Shown: in pieces, positions 36,198 to 49,088 of the stretch
Layout of the letters: each line of letters opens with the position of its first letter
How positions within the stretch are numbered: position 1 is the stretch's first letter
Assembly (NCBI GenBank): GCA_030063045.1
Contig: JAQSEB010000104.1
Coordinates: forward strand, 496,001-560,000
Length of the DNA: 64,000 bases
Source: Pratylenchus scribneri
Lineage: Eukaryota > Nematoda > Chromadorea > Rhabditida > Pratylenchidae
Reading direction: 5' to 3'
Notes under the pieces: generated by a model
The model's database searches: none
What the model was told of the DNA's origin: nothing
Seen by the model: the letters and a program-made list of their open reading frames with translations, nothing else
Program-made: the position numbers and the translations under genes

Positions 36198-36555
36198 TTG
36201 TTTTGTTATTTTGTATTTTTATTTTTTATATTTCAAATTAATTATGCTCAATAAAATATTTATTCATTCCATCCGTTCACTAAAAAACTACATATAATTT
36301 GTGCAAACAATTTAAAGTTTAATTTTGTGAAAAGTGAAATTTGGTATTTTTGCCGATATTCTACAATTAGTGATTGATTGAAAGAAAAGGGAAGGATATT
36401 TTGGGGTGGTATTTGATTGGAGAATGGGGACAATTATCATATTTTTCCGTTTTTGATTTCATCAGCATGCTGCGCATCCACAAAAGCACCCAAATGTGCC
36501 ATAGAAGGCACTGATTACGCTATTTGTGACCTTCGAATGTAGAGGGATTTAACAT

Positions 36556-38930
36556 TCAATTAAATCCACCACACAAATAATTACCTTGATTATTATTGTT
36601 GTGGACAATTCCACCGCCATATAAAGGGCTCTCAATGTGGCATTGTTGGTGGAATAATTGGACACTTGTCGTTTTGCACACTCCACTCTTGCCGTCAAAT
36701 TGGAGCCGTACGTGACTGAATAGCAACAATTCACGATGGCATTGTGGAAGGAACGGTAGCTGAGCTTTTGGGCTGTCGTATTCAAACTGAATGGAAATTG
36801 CCAAACACATCATTTTATGTAAATTGTTGACTTACACATTGTTGAGGAAGTGGGCACTGGCCGCAACAATTGTGGAAATGTTGAACGTATCGGCGAGACA
36901 AACTTCATCCAAGCTTTCGCCTGGGCCACCGTAGGTGATATTTTGGCAAGCATAACCATTTTCACACTATTTGTTTAAATTATTTGATATAATTTGGATT
37001 TGGATTGGCCATACTGAATTTCCAATGGAAATCAAATCGGCGCAACTGCATTGAACATTGCCACCCGAAATGACAATTCCTTTGAGCAAAAGACGGCATT
37101 CCCGGCTCAATTGGACGAACAAAGCGAGAATAATTTGAAGGCGGACATTGGCATTGGAATTGGATGCAAATTGTTGTTTGCAAGTGGCAACAAATTGATT
37201 GGCTTCCTTTAAATATTCGATTTAATAGTCACAATTTTAATTGAATTTCTCACTTCCACCACAGTGGAGGGGTAATTGCCAGAAGAATTGGCCGAACTGA
37301 CGCCCTCTTCGCAGGATGAGATGAAGGGGCATTCATCGGTGTCTGAATCATCGACAAGAATGGAAGTAAGAATGGATGTTTGGACATTGTACTGTAATTC
37401 GGGGATTCCCATTTCGGGTAGCATAACCATTAACCAACCCAATTGCAAAGATCGAGGAATCCTCCAACAGTTCCTTCATATTCCCCAGTGGAAATTGTGA
37501 TATTCCGAATGCATTCTTCTTGGCTGGGATATTGCTTAAAGTAAATGTATTCCAGTGAATTGGAATAGTAGGCCAATTGGCGAGCACGGCTCATTGTCGG
37601 AATTGTTCTTCGGTTTATTTGATTACACTGAAATATGGCATTAAAAATTGATTAGAATTATCCCTCACTTTTGCCACAAATCCACTCCAAACTGAGGCAC
37701 TGCCGGAACCGCATTGATTCTGGCTTGTTCCAGTTTGGATGGCTTTAGTGAAGTTTGATGCCCCAGTGTCGTCGATTCGGTCACAAACGGAATCTGCCAT
37801 ATCATCCTCATATTGGATGGCCACCTTTAAATCAACTCTTAAAATTGAATGCCCTTTGGCAACATACAACAAAAGCAAAATCATAGCAATAGCCGAAATC
37901 GTCAATTTCCACCCATTTAAGCCGGTCTCCAATTGAAGAATGTTTGGAGCAAAATGAACGAATCACCCGGCCACATTCAACCACTTTTTGTTCAACGGTC
38001 AATGTGACATCGACGAGGATAATTCGCAGAAGGACTAAACATTCGGACTCGAAAATTGCCTAAAAATGAGAGTCAGATATTCAAATTATTATTCGCATTT
38101 TTACCTGTTCCGATGAATTCAAAAAGGCATACATAAATTTCAACAAAGCAATAATCAATTGACATGGGCACGGTTCATTTGAGCCAATTGGAGTTGTGGA
38201 CATCGTTGGGACACTGGAAAATGATAAATTGACTTTAGTTGGTGGTGGAATTTATTGCCTGGAAGAAGATGCACCGGAAACGGTCGTCTCAACACTATAA
38301 TTGGTCGTAGTTTCGGGAGAAGAAGTGGATTCGGTTGGGACAGTTCCATTTTCAGTAGTGGAGGATGAAGTCTCAGAGGATGGACTGGATTCACTTGTCA
38401 ATTCCTGAAATGTAATCTATTATGAAATTAATTTAATTGCAATAAATTTACAGTCGATGATTCCGATGCCGTTGATGAACTTTCGGTGGTAGAATCAGTA
38501 CTTTCAGAGGCAGTAGAAAATGTTAATTCAGAAGAGCTACTGCTGGTGGTAGAATCACTAGAGGAAACAGAAGTGGATGATTCAGTGGAGGATGGGCTAT
38601 AATGGAATAATTCTCATATTAATTATAATTATCATTTTTAATTCAATTTTCTTGCCCTGAAGATGCTGAAGCTGCCGTTGTTGTTGACGTCGCACTACTG
38701 GTACTGGTGGTTGTGGTCGATGAAGGACATTTGCCACTTGCCGGGCAACAAATTACTTTTGGTGCTTCGCATCTTTGCTTTCTCTGACATTCAGGTGTAT
38801 CCGAATAGGGAGTGGCTGATGGGCATGGATTTGGCCACTGAGGATTTATGGTGGTTTGTCCAAGGTGGATGTAGGCAGAAAGGAATGCCACAAGGACAAG
38901 TGTCAACGAATTTTTAGTGGAGAAAGTCAT
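36556..38930 (-). CDS. Secreted mucin-like Ser/Thr-rich protein
   Basis: About eleven exons. The start MTFSTKNSLTLVLVAFLSAY is a signal peptide. A Cys-rich knot (CPSATPYSDTPECQRKQRC, then CCPASGKC) leads into a long Ser/Thr-rich region likely to be O-glycosylated. The rest is a Cys-rich ectodomain with recurring elements such as CPCQLIIALLKF, VIRSFCSKH, DECPFISSCEEG, VATCKQQFAS, CRLLLKGIVIS and CENGYACQNITYGG, with several N-glycosylation sequons. Two introns (38655-38597 and 38258-38214) have GC-AG ends. No named domain was recognised. Likely a surface coat or secreted matrix protein; the last splice choice before the stop at 36556 is uncertain. Confidence 0.65.
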
Positions 38931-40412
38931 TTTATTATATTTTATAATTGTTTCTAGGAGAGTTTTTCGACGCTCACTTGGGCCGATTTAGTGAAATAGG
39001 AAAAGTATTGGATGGTTTTGATTGTTTGGGGCTGAATCCAAATGGTGGTTTTTCACTGATTTTCGCTCTCTTTAAATACTCCCTTTCCTTTGGGTGTTCC
39101 AATTCTGATCGCGAATTTTTAATCCAATCCAAACCGATGGAGTTTGACAAATTTGTGAGTGAAAATTTTGAAATTTGGCAAAGATTTGAATAAAGAGAGA
39201 TGATTTTTTCACAAAAATGGATTGTTTACTTCATCGATGGGCAATTTTTTTGGGAGAAGCAAATTGATTTAATGAGGGATTTTCCATTCCCATCTATAAA
39301 GACCACGTTCACGTAATACCATTCGCCGTTTTATGCAAATTAATTTTTTGATAAAATTCAGCGGTTTAATTCGTATTTCGTGATCACAAAGTTTGATTAT
39401 TTTTTATTTCTGAACAAATGAGATTCACATGCTCTGTCCCAATTATGATGATATTCGATGTTTTTGGTTCATTTTATAGATCGTACCAGAATTTACATAA
39501 ATGATGATTTCATTTTATTTGATATTTTTGTGATCTTGGATTCACTTATTTGATCAAATTTCAATTGAAAACAAAAATATTGCTTATGGCTTTACATTTT
39601 ATGAATGATTTCTGTTGCGAGCTTCGACTTCAACCCCACTTTTTCAAAAAATATGCTAATTATCAAGATTTTTTCATTTTAATTTTAAGATTATTTAATT
39701 TTATTTTAAAACATTCTTAAAGATTGTTTTTAAGTAAGTGTAATCTCTTTCCAATCATTTGCCAATTCCAAATATAAATAAGTAGATTAATTTATTCAGC
39801 TGATTCCAATTCTTAATAAACAAATATAAATAGACAACATAGATGAATTCTTGGTTATTTTTGTTTTTGCCTGAATTGGATTTGAAGATTGAATTGTGAG
39901 AAAACAGTATCAGCAGATACAAAAAAAACAATCATATTTTTTGAAAACATTCCTTTCCAGTTTGTTGATTTTACCCGAGGGATTAGAAAAATTATTTTGC
40001 CAAATTCCCTTTCCAATTTCCATTCCCATCATAAAGTTTTCCCATTCAAAATAAAATATGAATATTTTCTTTGATTCCATTTTTTGTACGAATGTTTTCT
40101 ATGGTTTAAAAGGAATTAAAAAATTTTTTCCGATAAAAAAATGCAAATTGTCTGTATCAAAAAATTTGTCCATAGTTAACAGAAATTTTTCGGATGTTCC
40201 ATCAAAAAATAGGGAATATTTGATGATCCACCCAAATCAAAGTTTAAAATGGATAACAAAGTCCAAAGTTCGCTGGAAGAATTTGAGGAAATTCAAAATT
40301 TATTAATATTTACATGAATTTATTGGTGAAATAATAAAAAATATTGAAATAAAAATCTATCAAATAATTAGAAAATAAATAAATGGGATTAGTCAAATCA
40401 TTTTTAATTGGT
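38931..40412. other. Intergenic, no supported gene
   Basis: Plus-strand open frames at 38948-39193, 39889-40074 and 40058-40306 show no domain or reliable splicing. The last has a basic, possibly coding composition but no family. Confidence 0.35.
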
Positions 40413-43118
40413 CTATTTTGGCAAAACAATTGGCATCAAATGCTCAACCATAAAATGCAGCCAACCAGGCAAATTTATCTGAAATTAATTATTTAAATAA
40501 ATAAAATAAAACCAGATTTTGACCTCATCTCCATCAAAATGTCCAAAAAGATTTTCAATAATTTTGGGAGACGATTTCCAACTCTGAATAGAAGTTGGAA
40601 TTAATTTTTGATGAATAAATTTGCCAACATTAAAAATGGATTTCTGCAAAACTGGACTCGATTCAATTGAATAGCAGGAGGCTAGGATGCCTTCCACAAA
40701 AATGTCGCCAGTCCCGGTCATTGGCGCATAAATTCCCTGTTCTCGGACAATTCCAACTTTTGCCACTTTTTGCTCAAAAATCAATGCAAAATCAGACTAA
40801 CAATTTATTAAATATTTTATTTAATTCCTTTATATTTTTACATTTTTTCCATGGCCAAAAAGACAATCGCCTGCCTTCACCTCTTTTGCATAGACCATTT
40901 GCCCCTCCCCATGGATTTTCTCAATCGGAATTGGCCCATCTGCCTCAAATTCATTTCCACAATTGCTTCTTTTATAAAGGAAATGTTTTTCAGTTAATTT
41001 CAGTACTCTTCCATCCTCCAATTCAATTCGCACAAAATTTGCCCATTGTTTTGGAACCTTCAATGGAAATTAGGGGAAAAATAGTTCATTTATTATTGTG
41101 CAAACTCTATGAATCCAGGATTCCACAATTGTGTAGACAATATGCGATTGATTTGTGGAGAGTACCTAAAATATAATTCGAGATTTAATATTCTCAAATT
41201 ATTCATTTATTTTTGACTTACCCAATCGCCTACCCTCAATTCATCCATTCTTCGCATTTTCCCTCCATTTCCTCCAATTTGAACCCGTGTGTCTCCCGTA
41301 AAACATTGTCTTGCGCCGGCGGATGGATAATAATAATACCATGATGATTGTTGGTATTGTGTTTGTGTTTGACCCGGATCATAATAACTATTCCCTCTGC
41401 TTATTTGAGCCTGCGATCCTTCAGGCACTTCAACTTCCGTTGCCTACAGTAATTTTATTATCTTTGTTACAGTATTCCCCTTAATATAAAATTACTTCAC
41501 AAGCTTGTCTGACTGCTCGACTTCTGCTTCGTGTCACATTTCGGTCGCAAATTATTCGTTTTTTCATTACCATTTGTGGCTCATTGGCATTGGCACTTTC
41601 CGTGGCAATGTTTGCCGTTCCATAATTATTATAATTATTATTATTATTATTGAATTGATTTTGTTGTTCTCCAAAATGGATTGAGGGATCATTTTGGCCA
41701 TATTGTCCTCCACTTTGTTGGGTTTGAGAGGAATATTCCAAATTCTAAATTCACCAATTTAATAATTATATTCTCAATTGTTTTTGACCTTATTTGGATC
41801 AATTTCTTCCTCCTCATAATCATTTATTTCCCCTTTTTGGCCATTTAATTCATTCTCCATAAATGGCCCTTGGATTGGGGAATTTGGAGCCGCAAATGCT
41901 TTGTTTCTTTTGGCATCACCCAAATGGATATTGTCCACCAATTGTTTCTCATTTTTTTCTTCCTCCTCTTCACCTTCATTGTCAACTGGGCTTGCCGTCC
42001 ATTTTGATGTCTTTAATTGGTAATTTATATTTTATTTCTATTTTTTTTCCTTTGATTTTACCTTAATCACTCGACTTTCCCCTTTGTGTAGTTGTTTTGT
42101 CGATTTTTCTCCACCCAAAGAAGTGGATTTTTCCACTGTATGAGATGCTTTCGCCAGATCATTTTGGGCGGAGAGGGCAAATTTATGGACCATTTCCTTT
42201 AGGACACTTGGTTCCACATTTGCCGTGAGGCGTTCTGGCCGAGGCAAACAAGCCATCCGATAAATTGCCACTTCATATTGAAAAGATCTAATTTTGGTTG
42301 GGGAATTTATGCAAAATAATTGGGGTTGGATCCACTTTTGTTTATCTCCATTATTCACCCGGAATATATCGCTAATATAATCGAAGGCGTATTGCCTTTC
42401 CCCTTGGAGTACTTCGCCTCCATAAACAATTTGACCATTTTGGACTGTGGCCATTCCTCGATCTAAATTTAAAAAATATTAATTATTAATTAATTTGACC
42501 AATTGATTGGGCCAATCCCTTCCAATGGCAACATCGAAGAAGAAGACTTAAATTTTTAAATTAATCAAAAATTTGAATAAAACAGACGAATTATCGTCAT
42601 TTCCTTCCCAATTTGGGGCAATTCCCCCAACCCAATGGCCTCCGGACGAAGAGCATCTGCCACGTTTGAAGCCAGCAAAACATGTCTAGAGGGAAAATAT
42701 CAAATTTGATTCACAAATGAATTTTACGGCATTCTGTGGTTGATAAAATGCGGCATCCTTTTCACTGAATGGTTTTGGCATATTCGCAGTCAATGCTTTA
42801 CGGAAAAATCCATCGGGTTGTTTATTTACACGATAAAAATTCGAATCATTTGCTCGAATTGGTTGGCCAAATGCATTCCAACCGAAACAATTTGGCCGAG
42901 CACAGCCTCAAAAATAACAATTTTAATTAAAAATAAATTAGAAATTACCCAAAATTGGATTTCCATTGGGTAAAACCTTAATTTTTACAATTTTTAATCT
43001 ATTTTATTTTGGCAACCTCAAAACTAAATGGAATTGCCGATTCGCCACAATATGAGGCCATGAAAATGGGCAAAAAATTCAGGAAAATTCCAATGAAAAT
43101 AGGCAAAAATTTGGGCAT
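40413..43118 (-). CDS. Warthog (hedgehog-related) protein with Hint domain
   Basis: A signal peptide (MPKFLPIFIGIFLNFLPIFM) is followed by the Wart domain: YCGESAIPFSFEVLPNGNPI, LGCARPNCFGWNAFGQPIRA, CFAGFKRGRCSS, LLLRCCHWKGLAQSIDRG and GGEVLQGERQYAFDYIS. A long Glu/Asn/Gln-rich linker (exons 42.0-41.4 kb) leads to the Hint autoprocessing domain starting at CFTGDTRVQIGG, with LSTNQSHIVYTIVESWIHR, LKLTEKHFLY and GIYAPMTGTGDIFVEGILAS. The catalytic Cys and the TxxH-type block are present, so self-cleavage is expected. The residue before the Cys is Gln rather than Gly. Nematode warthogs are secreted by epidermis and glia and act in cuticle and moulting; specific orthology is not assigned. About thirteen exons. 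Confidence 0.92.
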
Positions 43119-44151
43119 TTTTCTTAAAATTTAAAAGTACGAAAAAATTATTCAATTCATTTTGTTGATTTTATTTAATTAAGTGAAAGTGACAATTATA
43201 AGGAAAGGATTATGAAGGAAAGCCGGCGGGCACATTCGAAGAAATCAGTGAAAATGAAGGATGGAATGGAAAGGCACAAACGAATATTTGACCCAAATTA
43301 ATTGGTGGTTGCCGATCAAACGATTTTTTTTGACTTTTCTATCAGTACGAAAAGAATCCAAGAAAAGGAAATTTTTAATTTAAAATAATTTAATTTTTAA
43401 TATATATATATTTGGTGAATTTTGTGGAAAGGATGGGAAAGAAAATAACCAAAAAAGTAATAAAATGGAAAATAAGTAACCCCAAAGCCTGAAGAATCCT
43501 TTTGACTGGTTCAAAAGCCAAAACCAGCCTTGTTCTTTTTTTACAACCAACTGCATTTTGGACTCGGTAATAAATGCCGCAATTTATTCGTCCCAATATT
43601 CCCCTTTGAAAATATTTATTTGCAATTTTCTGGATAGATATTTTTTATGGATCTTCCCCGAAAATATTCAATTCCAATTATCTTTCTCTCTCTCAAAATA
43701 TTCTTTCATTACAAAATTGTCGAATGAACTTTGAATGGTGTTTCTTTTCTGATTTCAAGTGGAAAATTCGCGCATTCTTCGTCGTTCAAGAATTTGATCT
43801 TCTCCATTCAAAGACAGATCGCTTTTAAAACAAACAAAAAACGCGGGAAAATGTCAAAGGCAAAAAGGAGGCTGGAACTTTTTCTGATCAAAAGAAACAA
43901 AAAAGCGGGAAGGGGGATATGGATATGGATAAGCATTGGGTAGGAATATTAGATGGATAAATGAAAAGGGTGGTAGTTTACTTTTGCTAATTGTGCGTCA
44001 GTTGGCCACATTGGATCGTCGGAACAAATCCTCGGATTGGCCCATTTTTTCTTCGATTTTCCCATAAACTTGTCCACTTTTTTATTCTCCATCATTTTTG
44101 CCAATATTTTCTGCCATTGCCAAATAATGTTTTCCACTATTTTTGCCCAAA
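43119..44151. other. Intergenic; possible small minus-strand exon
   Basis: A minus-strand frame from 44137 reads MENIIWQWQKILAKMMENKK and continues to a GT donor near 43980, but no second exon was found. It would be transcribed divergently from the F-box gene. Otherwise A+T-rich. Confidence 0.3.
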
Positions 44152-46166
44152 ATGGAAAAATTGAACGATGATTGCCTCATCAATATTTTCTCTCAATTAC
44201 AATTTGTTGAAAAAATTCGTTTTGAATTCGTTTGTCGTCGATGGTTTCACATTTTGAGGGTTTTTTCTTCTTTATTTTCTTATAAAATATTTTAAATATT
44301 AGGGTCATGCAGTTCATTCAAAAATGCAAAATTTGAATTTAGCTGATTATGTCAGGGAGAATCGGCTAATTGAATTGTCAAATGGAAATGTAATAAAATA
44401 TAAATAGAATTAATTCATTTGCTCTTTAAGGAAGGTCAAATTCTGCTTGAACAAACTATGGGCGGCATTTTGAATCGAGCCGGCCCTTTTGTCCAACAAA
44501 TTGACTTCAACCATCGTTGGCCAACAATTTCGGCAAATGTTATCCAAAAAATAGCAGAGTTGGATTTAAAATAAATTAATAAAATATATTCCTCTGTGTT
44601 AGTTGTTGTTCCCAATTGACCAAATTGGACATGGGATGGGTTCGTTTTGATGCGGATCTTTCACCAATTTTGGATAAAATTGCCGAACAATTGGTGGAAT
44701 TTTCGCTTGAAGAAAGCAGTTGGACTGATGAAGGATTAGAGGCAAAAGTGCCAAAATTCTTTGAGAGGATGCGAAATTTGAGACGATTAAATTTACGAAA
44801 ATTTGTGGCCCCATTGGATGATTTGGTGAAATTGGAAGGAGGAAAACTTGAGTAAAATTATCATTCGATTATACCAAATATTTTTCGATTTTTGAAGGTT
44901 TTTGGATGTGAGTGAGGCTGCCGAACTTTCATCGGATATATTGATTCAATTTCTGGCCAATAATCCTCAATTACTTTCCCTCCATCTTTGCCCAATGCCC
45001 CGGCAATGTTTGCCAATTGTGGCCGATTCAACAACATCCGCTTTCAATAGACCTGGTCCATTTCTTGGTTTTGTACAGCAAAAAACAACTCGAAAAATGC
45101 CATTCAAAGCACCAAAAAAGGGGGCAGATTTACAGGCACTATTTTATTTATTTTTGGGGAATTATATCAATTTTAAGGCCATCATAATTCAATTAGGCAA
45201 AATGCCTTGGCTGAGGACCCTTTGGATTGGTCACATTTCCTATTCGGCACATTTCCTCAAATTGGATGCCATTGGCGAAATTGCCGAATTAAGGCATTTA
45301 CATTTGAAGGTGAATTCGCCCATTTTTTATGAATCATTAATTTTAGGACATAAATTCCCTGAATGGTGATTCATTGAAAATAATTTTGCCTGGCCTCAGG
45401 GATCATATTCGGCAACTTTCCCTTCTAAATTGTGCACAATTGGATGATTTTTCCCCTCTACCAATTTGTGCATTTTTGACCCAATTGGACATTGATGGTG
45501 GCAAAAAATTGACAGATGAATGCATTCAAGTGAGGAAATATTAACAAATTAATTTTTAAATCCTCTTTTATTAGGGTTTAGCACAACATGGACGACTCAA
45601 AATTATTCGAATTAATTGTTGCCCAAAAGTGAGTGATGTGGCCGTTTGGTCAATTGTGGAGAAATGCCCTTTGAAGGAGGTAAATTTTAGGATATTTATT
45701 TTAGAAAGGTAATCAGAATTTTCAGTTGGAATTGATAAAATGTTCGGCAATTAGTGCAAATTTATTCACAAATGAATCCTTCAAAAAATGTGAAAAATTG
45801 GAACGATTTTCGCTGTCAGGCTGCGAAGCAATCACAAAGTTATTTAGGGCAAAATATTAAAGAAAACTTTATTATTTTTTAAAGTCAATCCATTGTGGAT
45901 GCAGTCAATGGAGCCAACTTTTGGGAGAATATTCAACAATTGGATTTGAGCCGAAATATGAATTTGAATGATTCATCCTTGGGCAGAATCAAAGAGGTAT
46001 TGGAAAGAATGAAGGCAAAAAGGAATGGAAAGGTCAGAAATAACGTATTTATTATTGCCCAAATATATGTAATTTAAAGACTTTGATTGTTTATTGCACC
46101 GGAACTGGAATTAGCCGTGAGCCAATTGACCGTTTTGAGCCATTCATTGAATTGGCTTTTTATTGA
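44152..46166 (+). CDS. F-box / leucine-rich repeat protein
   Basis: About nine exons. The N-terminal F-box is MEKLNDDCLINIFSQLQFVE followed by KIRFEFVCRRWFHILR. The remainder is a series of LRR-like segments (LRRLNLRKF, LLSLHLCPM, LRTLWIGHI, LRHLHLKV, LTQLDIDGG, LKIIRINCCP, LERFSLSGCEAI, IQQLDLSRNMNLNDSSLG). FBXL proteins bind Skp1 through the F-box and recruit substrates for SCF ubiquitin ligases through the repeats; the substrate is unknown. The small donor choices in exons 3 and 7 were made to keep the frame. Confidence 0.82.
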
Positions 46167-46395
46167 TAAAAACCTCATTTTTCATTTATTTGTTTATTTA
46201 AAATATTTACAATAAAAGTTATTAATTTATTCAACATTCAATCAACGTGGATTCATTCATTCATTCATCAAAAGAATAATTAATATATATTGAGGGCATT
46301 TTATTGTGTACATTTGCAGCCCAAATTCTTATCACTAAATAATAAAATAATTCTCACACTTTATTAGACCCATTTATAATATTTGATAAGTTTTA

Positions 46396-47704
46396 ATGAG
46401 GAAGAAATTAATTATTGATTCGGATGGAGTTTCCGATGATGTTCGGGCAATTTCTTTGGCTTTACAACATTCAAATGTGGAAATTTTGGCATTGACTGCC
46501 GTAAATGGTAAATTTGGAGGAAAAAGCAACATTACTTGGATTTGGTCCAATTTAAGGGTGTGTTACGGTGGGTCAAGCTTGTGCCAATTTGGCCCGAACA
46601 TTGAGGGCCAACCATAGAAATGTGCCAATTTTCAAAGGTGCCGAAATGCCTTTGATTGGGAATGGCCACACACATTTGGATGAAATCCACTTTTTTGGCA
46701 CTGATGGCCTAGGGAATGCGCCAAATGATTTTCCAAAGGTATTCAAAATGATGTGGAGAATTCAAATGAAATAATTAAGGTCATACCCGAAGATTTTGAG
46801 GCGCATCAAAAGGGAAAACATGCGGCCACCGCATTGAATGAATTATTCGAAAAACATTCGGGTGTTACCCTCGTTTGCATTGGCCCATTGACAAATGTGG
46901 CTTTGGCATTGAAATTGAACCCTGCGTTTGCCAAATTGCCTGCCAACATTGTTTTGCTTGGCGGAAATGTTTATGGTCTTTCATAATTTTGTAATAATTA
47001 ATTCGAATTCCCAAAGGAATGGGCAATGTCCGGAGCTATTCAACGGCCGAATTCAATTTCAGCAATGATCCGGAAGCAGCACATATTGTACTGAAGGAAA
47101 TGCAATGCCCAATTACGATTGTCCCTTGGGAGACATTCATGAAGGAAAGTGAACAGGTGGCACAATTGGGTGGGAAATATTCTCGAATAAAATAATATTT
47201 TAGGCAGCAATTGACTTTCATGCACATTTGAATCTCGACTATCCATTGGCCAAATTCTTTGCTACAGCCATCAGCATTGGTCGTTCCAAATTGGAAAAGA
47301 ACAATCGGCAATATGCATTTTGTGATGAAATTGCCGTAGCTGTGGCCATTGACCCGGAGGGGGTGATCAAAAATTCCAAAATGCTTCGAGCATCGGTGGA
47401 ATTACATGGCGAAATGACTAGGTGAGAAAAAGTAGGGTGGATATATGTTTTTGTGCATTTTAGGGGCCAAATTGCCATCGATTGGTTCAGTCAAATCTAC
47501 CAAATTGACGATGCCGGAAATCCTCAAATTTGTAAACGACGGACACCAATTCAATTTGTGCTCGATTATAATGTCCATAAAGTTGATCAAATGATCACCG
47601 AAGCAATACATAATTCAGGCAAAAAATTATGCCGAATGGAAAAACAAGAGGGACATTTGGACGGAGAGGAGGATGAATTCGGAAAAATGATAGAAAAAAT
47701 TTAA
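46396..47704 (+). CDS. Inosine-uridine preferring nucleoside hydrolase
   Basis: Six exons (46396-46507, 46557-46738, 46780-46975, 47017-47156, 47204-47421, 47464-47704) sum to 1089 nt, giving 362 aa. The calcium-binding catalytic signature DSDGVSDD is at residues 8-15. Other family blocks are [55 protein letters not shown] and [14 protein letters not shown]. It hydrolyses the N-glycosidic bond of nucleosides to ribose and a base in purine/pyrimidine salvage. Mammals lack these enzymes; nematodes, protists, plants and bacteria have them. No signal peptide, so cytosolic. Confidence 0.93.
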
Positions 47705-47987
47705 ATTTAATTCATTTTACTTATTGGAATCAAATAATATTTATTAATTCTGCCTATTTTGTTTCATTTCATTCAATTTTATTATAAATAAAGTCAAATA
47801 AAAAGTTAGTCAAATTAAATTTATTCAAGAAAAATATATAAAATGGATTCCAAAATATGAGAATGGATTGATAATCCCCACAAGATATATGATTCAAATA
47901 TAAAAGATTTTCACAAAAATGTCATTTATTTGATTTCCATTCTGCTTTCATAAATATTTATTTCTTCTATTATTTCTTCTCATCTCA

Positions 47988-48376
47988 TCATTCTTTCTTC
48001 TTTGATTCTTCGGTTTCGGTGGTTTCATTCTTCTCCATATCCACGTCTACTGCTGCAAATAAAATATTTTATTATTTAAACATTTTTTGTTGATTAATTT
48101 TACCGCTTTTCGTCAATGTCAATATTTTGCGCTCACATCCAACAGCAGCAGTTTCCATTCCGCGACATTTCTCTAATTTTCGAGTGCACGGAGAAAGCAA
48201 TTGGTCCGATGGCGAATTAACCTGAATAAAAATACATTAGAAAATTCATTGATAATGTCAAAATTTACCACAAATTCTTTGCGCATTTTCTTCAGCTTTG
48301 CAATGGCTGGTGTTGAACTGGTGACCGGTGATGTTCCTTTCTTGTTTTCGGGAATCGATGAATTGCTAGTGTCCAT
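47988..48376 (-). CDS. Small Ser/Thr/Lys-rich protein, conserved-looking
   Basis: Three exons give about 91 aa. It opens MDTSNSSIPENKKGTSPVTS and has the compact segment KLKKMRKEFV then NSPSDQLLSPCTRKLEKC, with two SP/TP-type phosphosite contexts, and ends in an acidic Glu/Lys tail. No signal peptide or known domain. The core looks like a conserved phosphoregulated motif, but I cannot name the family. Confidence 0.55.
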
Positions 48377-49088
48377 GTCGATGTCAATGAATTTTAATAT
48401 TTTTATTGATAATTGCTAAAATTGTTTAATTTTATTTATGTATGAGAATGGATGAAACACAAAAAATCAGCCGGGATTGGGTGGGCAATAAAAAATTCGG
48501 TGGATAAAATTTTTAAAAATAATTTGCCCGCTATCCATTAAGAAAAGAACACATAAAAATGAGAAAGAGGAAGAGAATAAAAAAATGGATACATTTTCGA
48601 ATAAATTTGGCGTTTATTTTAAATTATATTAACCATATCTCATTTTCGTTACAGTATCCAGGGTAATTGTTTTGACCATAACTCAACAAGGAAGCAACCA
48701 ATTCGGGAAAGCAATATGTCATTTTAAAGCACTAAATGTCCTTTAAAAAATGGCTTTTTTCAATTTTGAGTAAATTTAAAATAGTTTCTAAATAAGCGGG
48801 TTTACCTCGAAAAACCGGATTTATTATATTCATTCAATTCAAAGACATAAAAACTTTTTAATGGATATCTAATAAATTTAAAAGACCAGAGATTATAGAG
48901 GGCACTTTGGGGCTTTCACTAGGTCTATCGTTTAAGAATACATCAAAAATATATTTTTAAAAAGTTTGTGAGCATCGAAAATAGTTCATCAGAATAAAAT
49001 TTATTCATTTTCATATTTTCATTTATTAAAAGGCAAAATAATTGGATATGTATTTGTTATGGTTTTGATACATTCCCCAAGAATAATA
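48377..49088. other. Intergenic, no gene seen
   Basis: A+T-rich. It contains CCATAACTCA (near 48677), a motif also present at 25254, and no other recognisable structure. Confidence 0.4.

Noticed and set aside
39889..40306. Two consecutive basic plus-strand frames
   Set aside because: No recognisable family, start context or consistent splicing.
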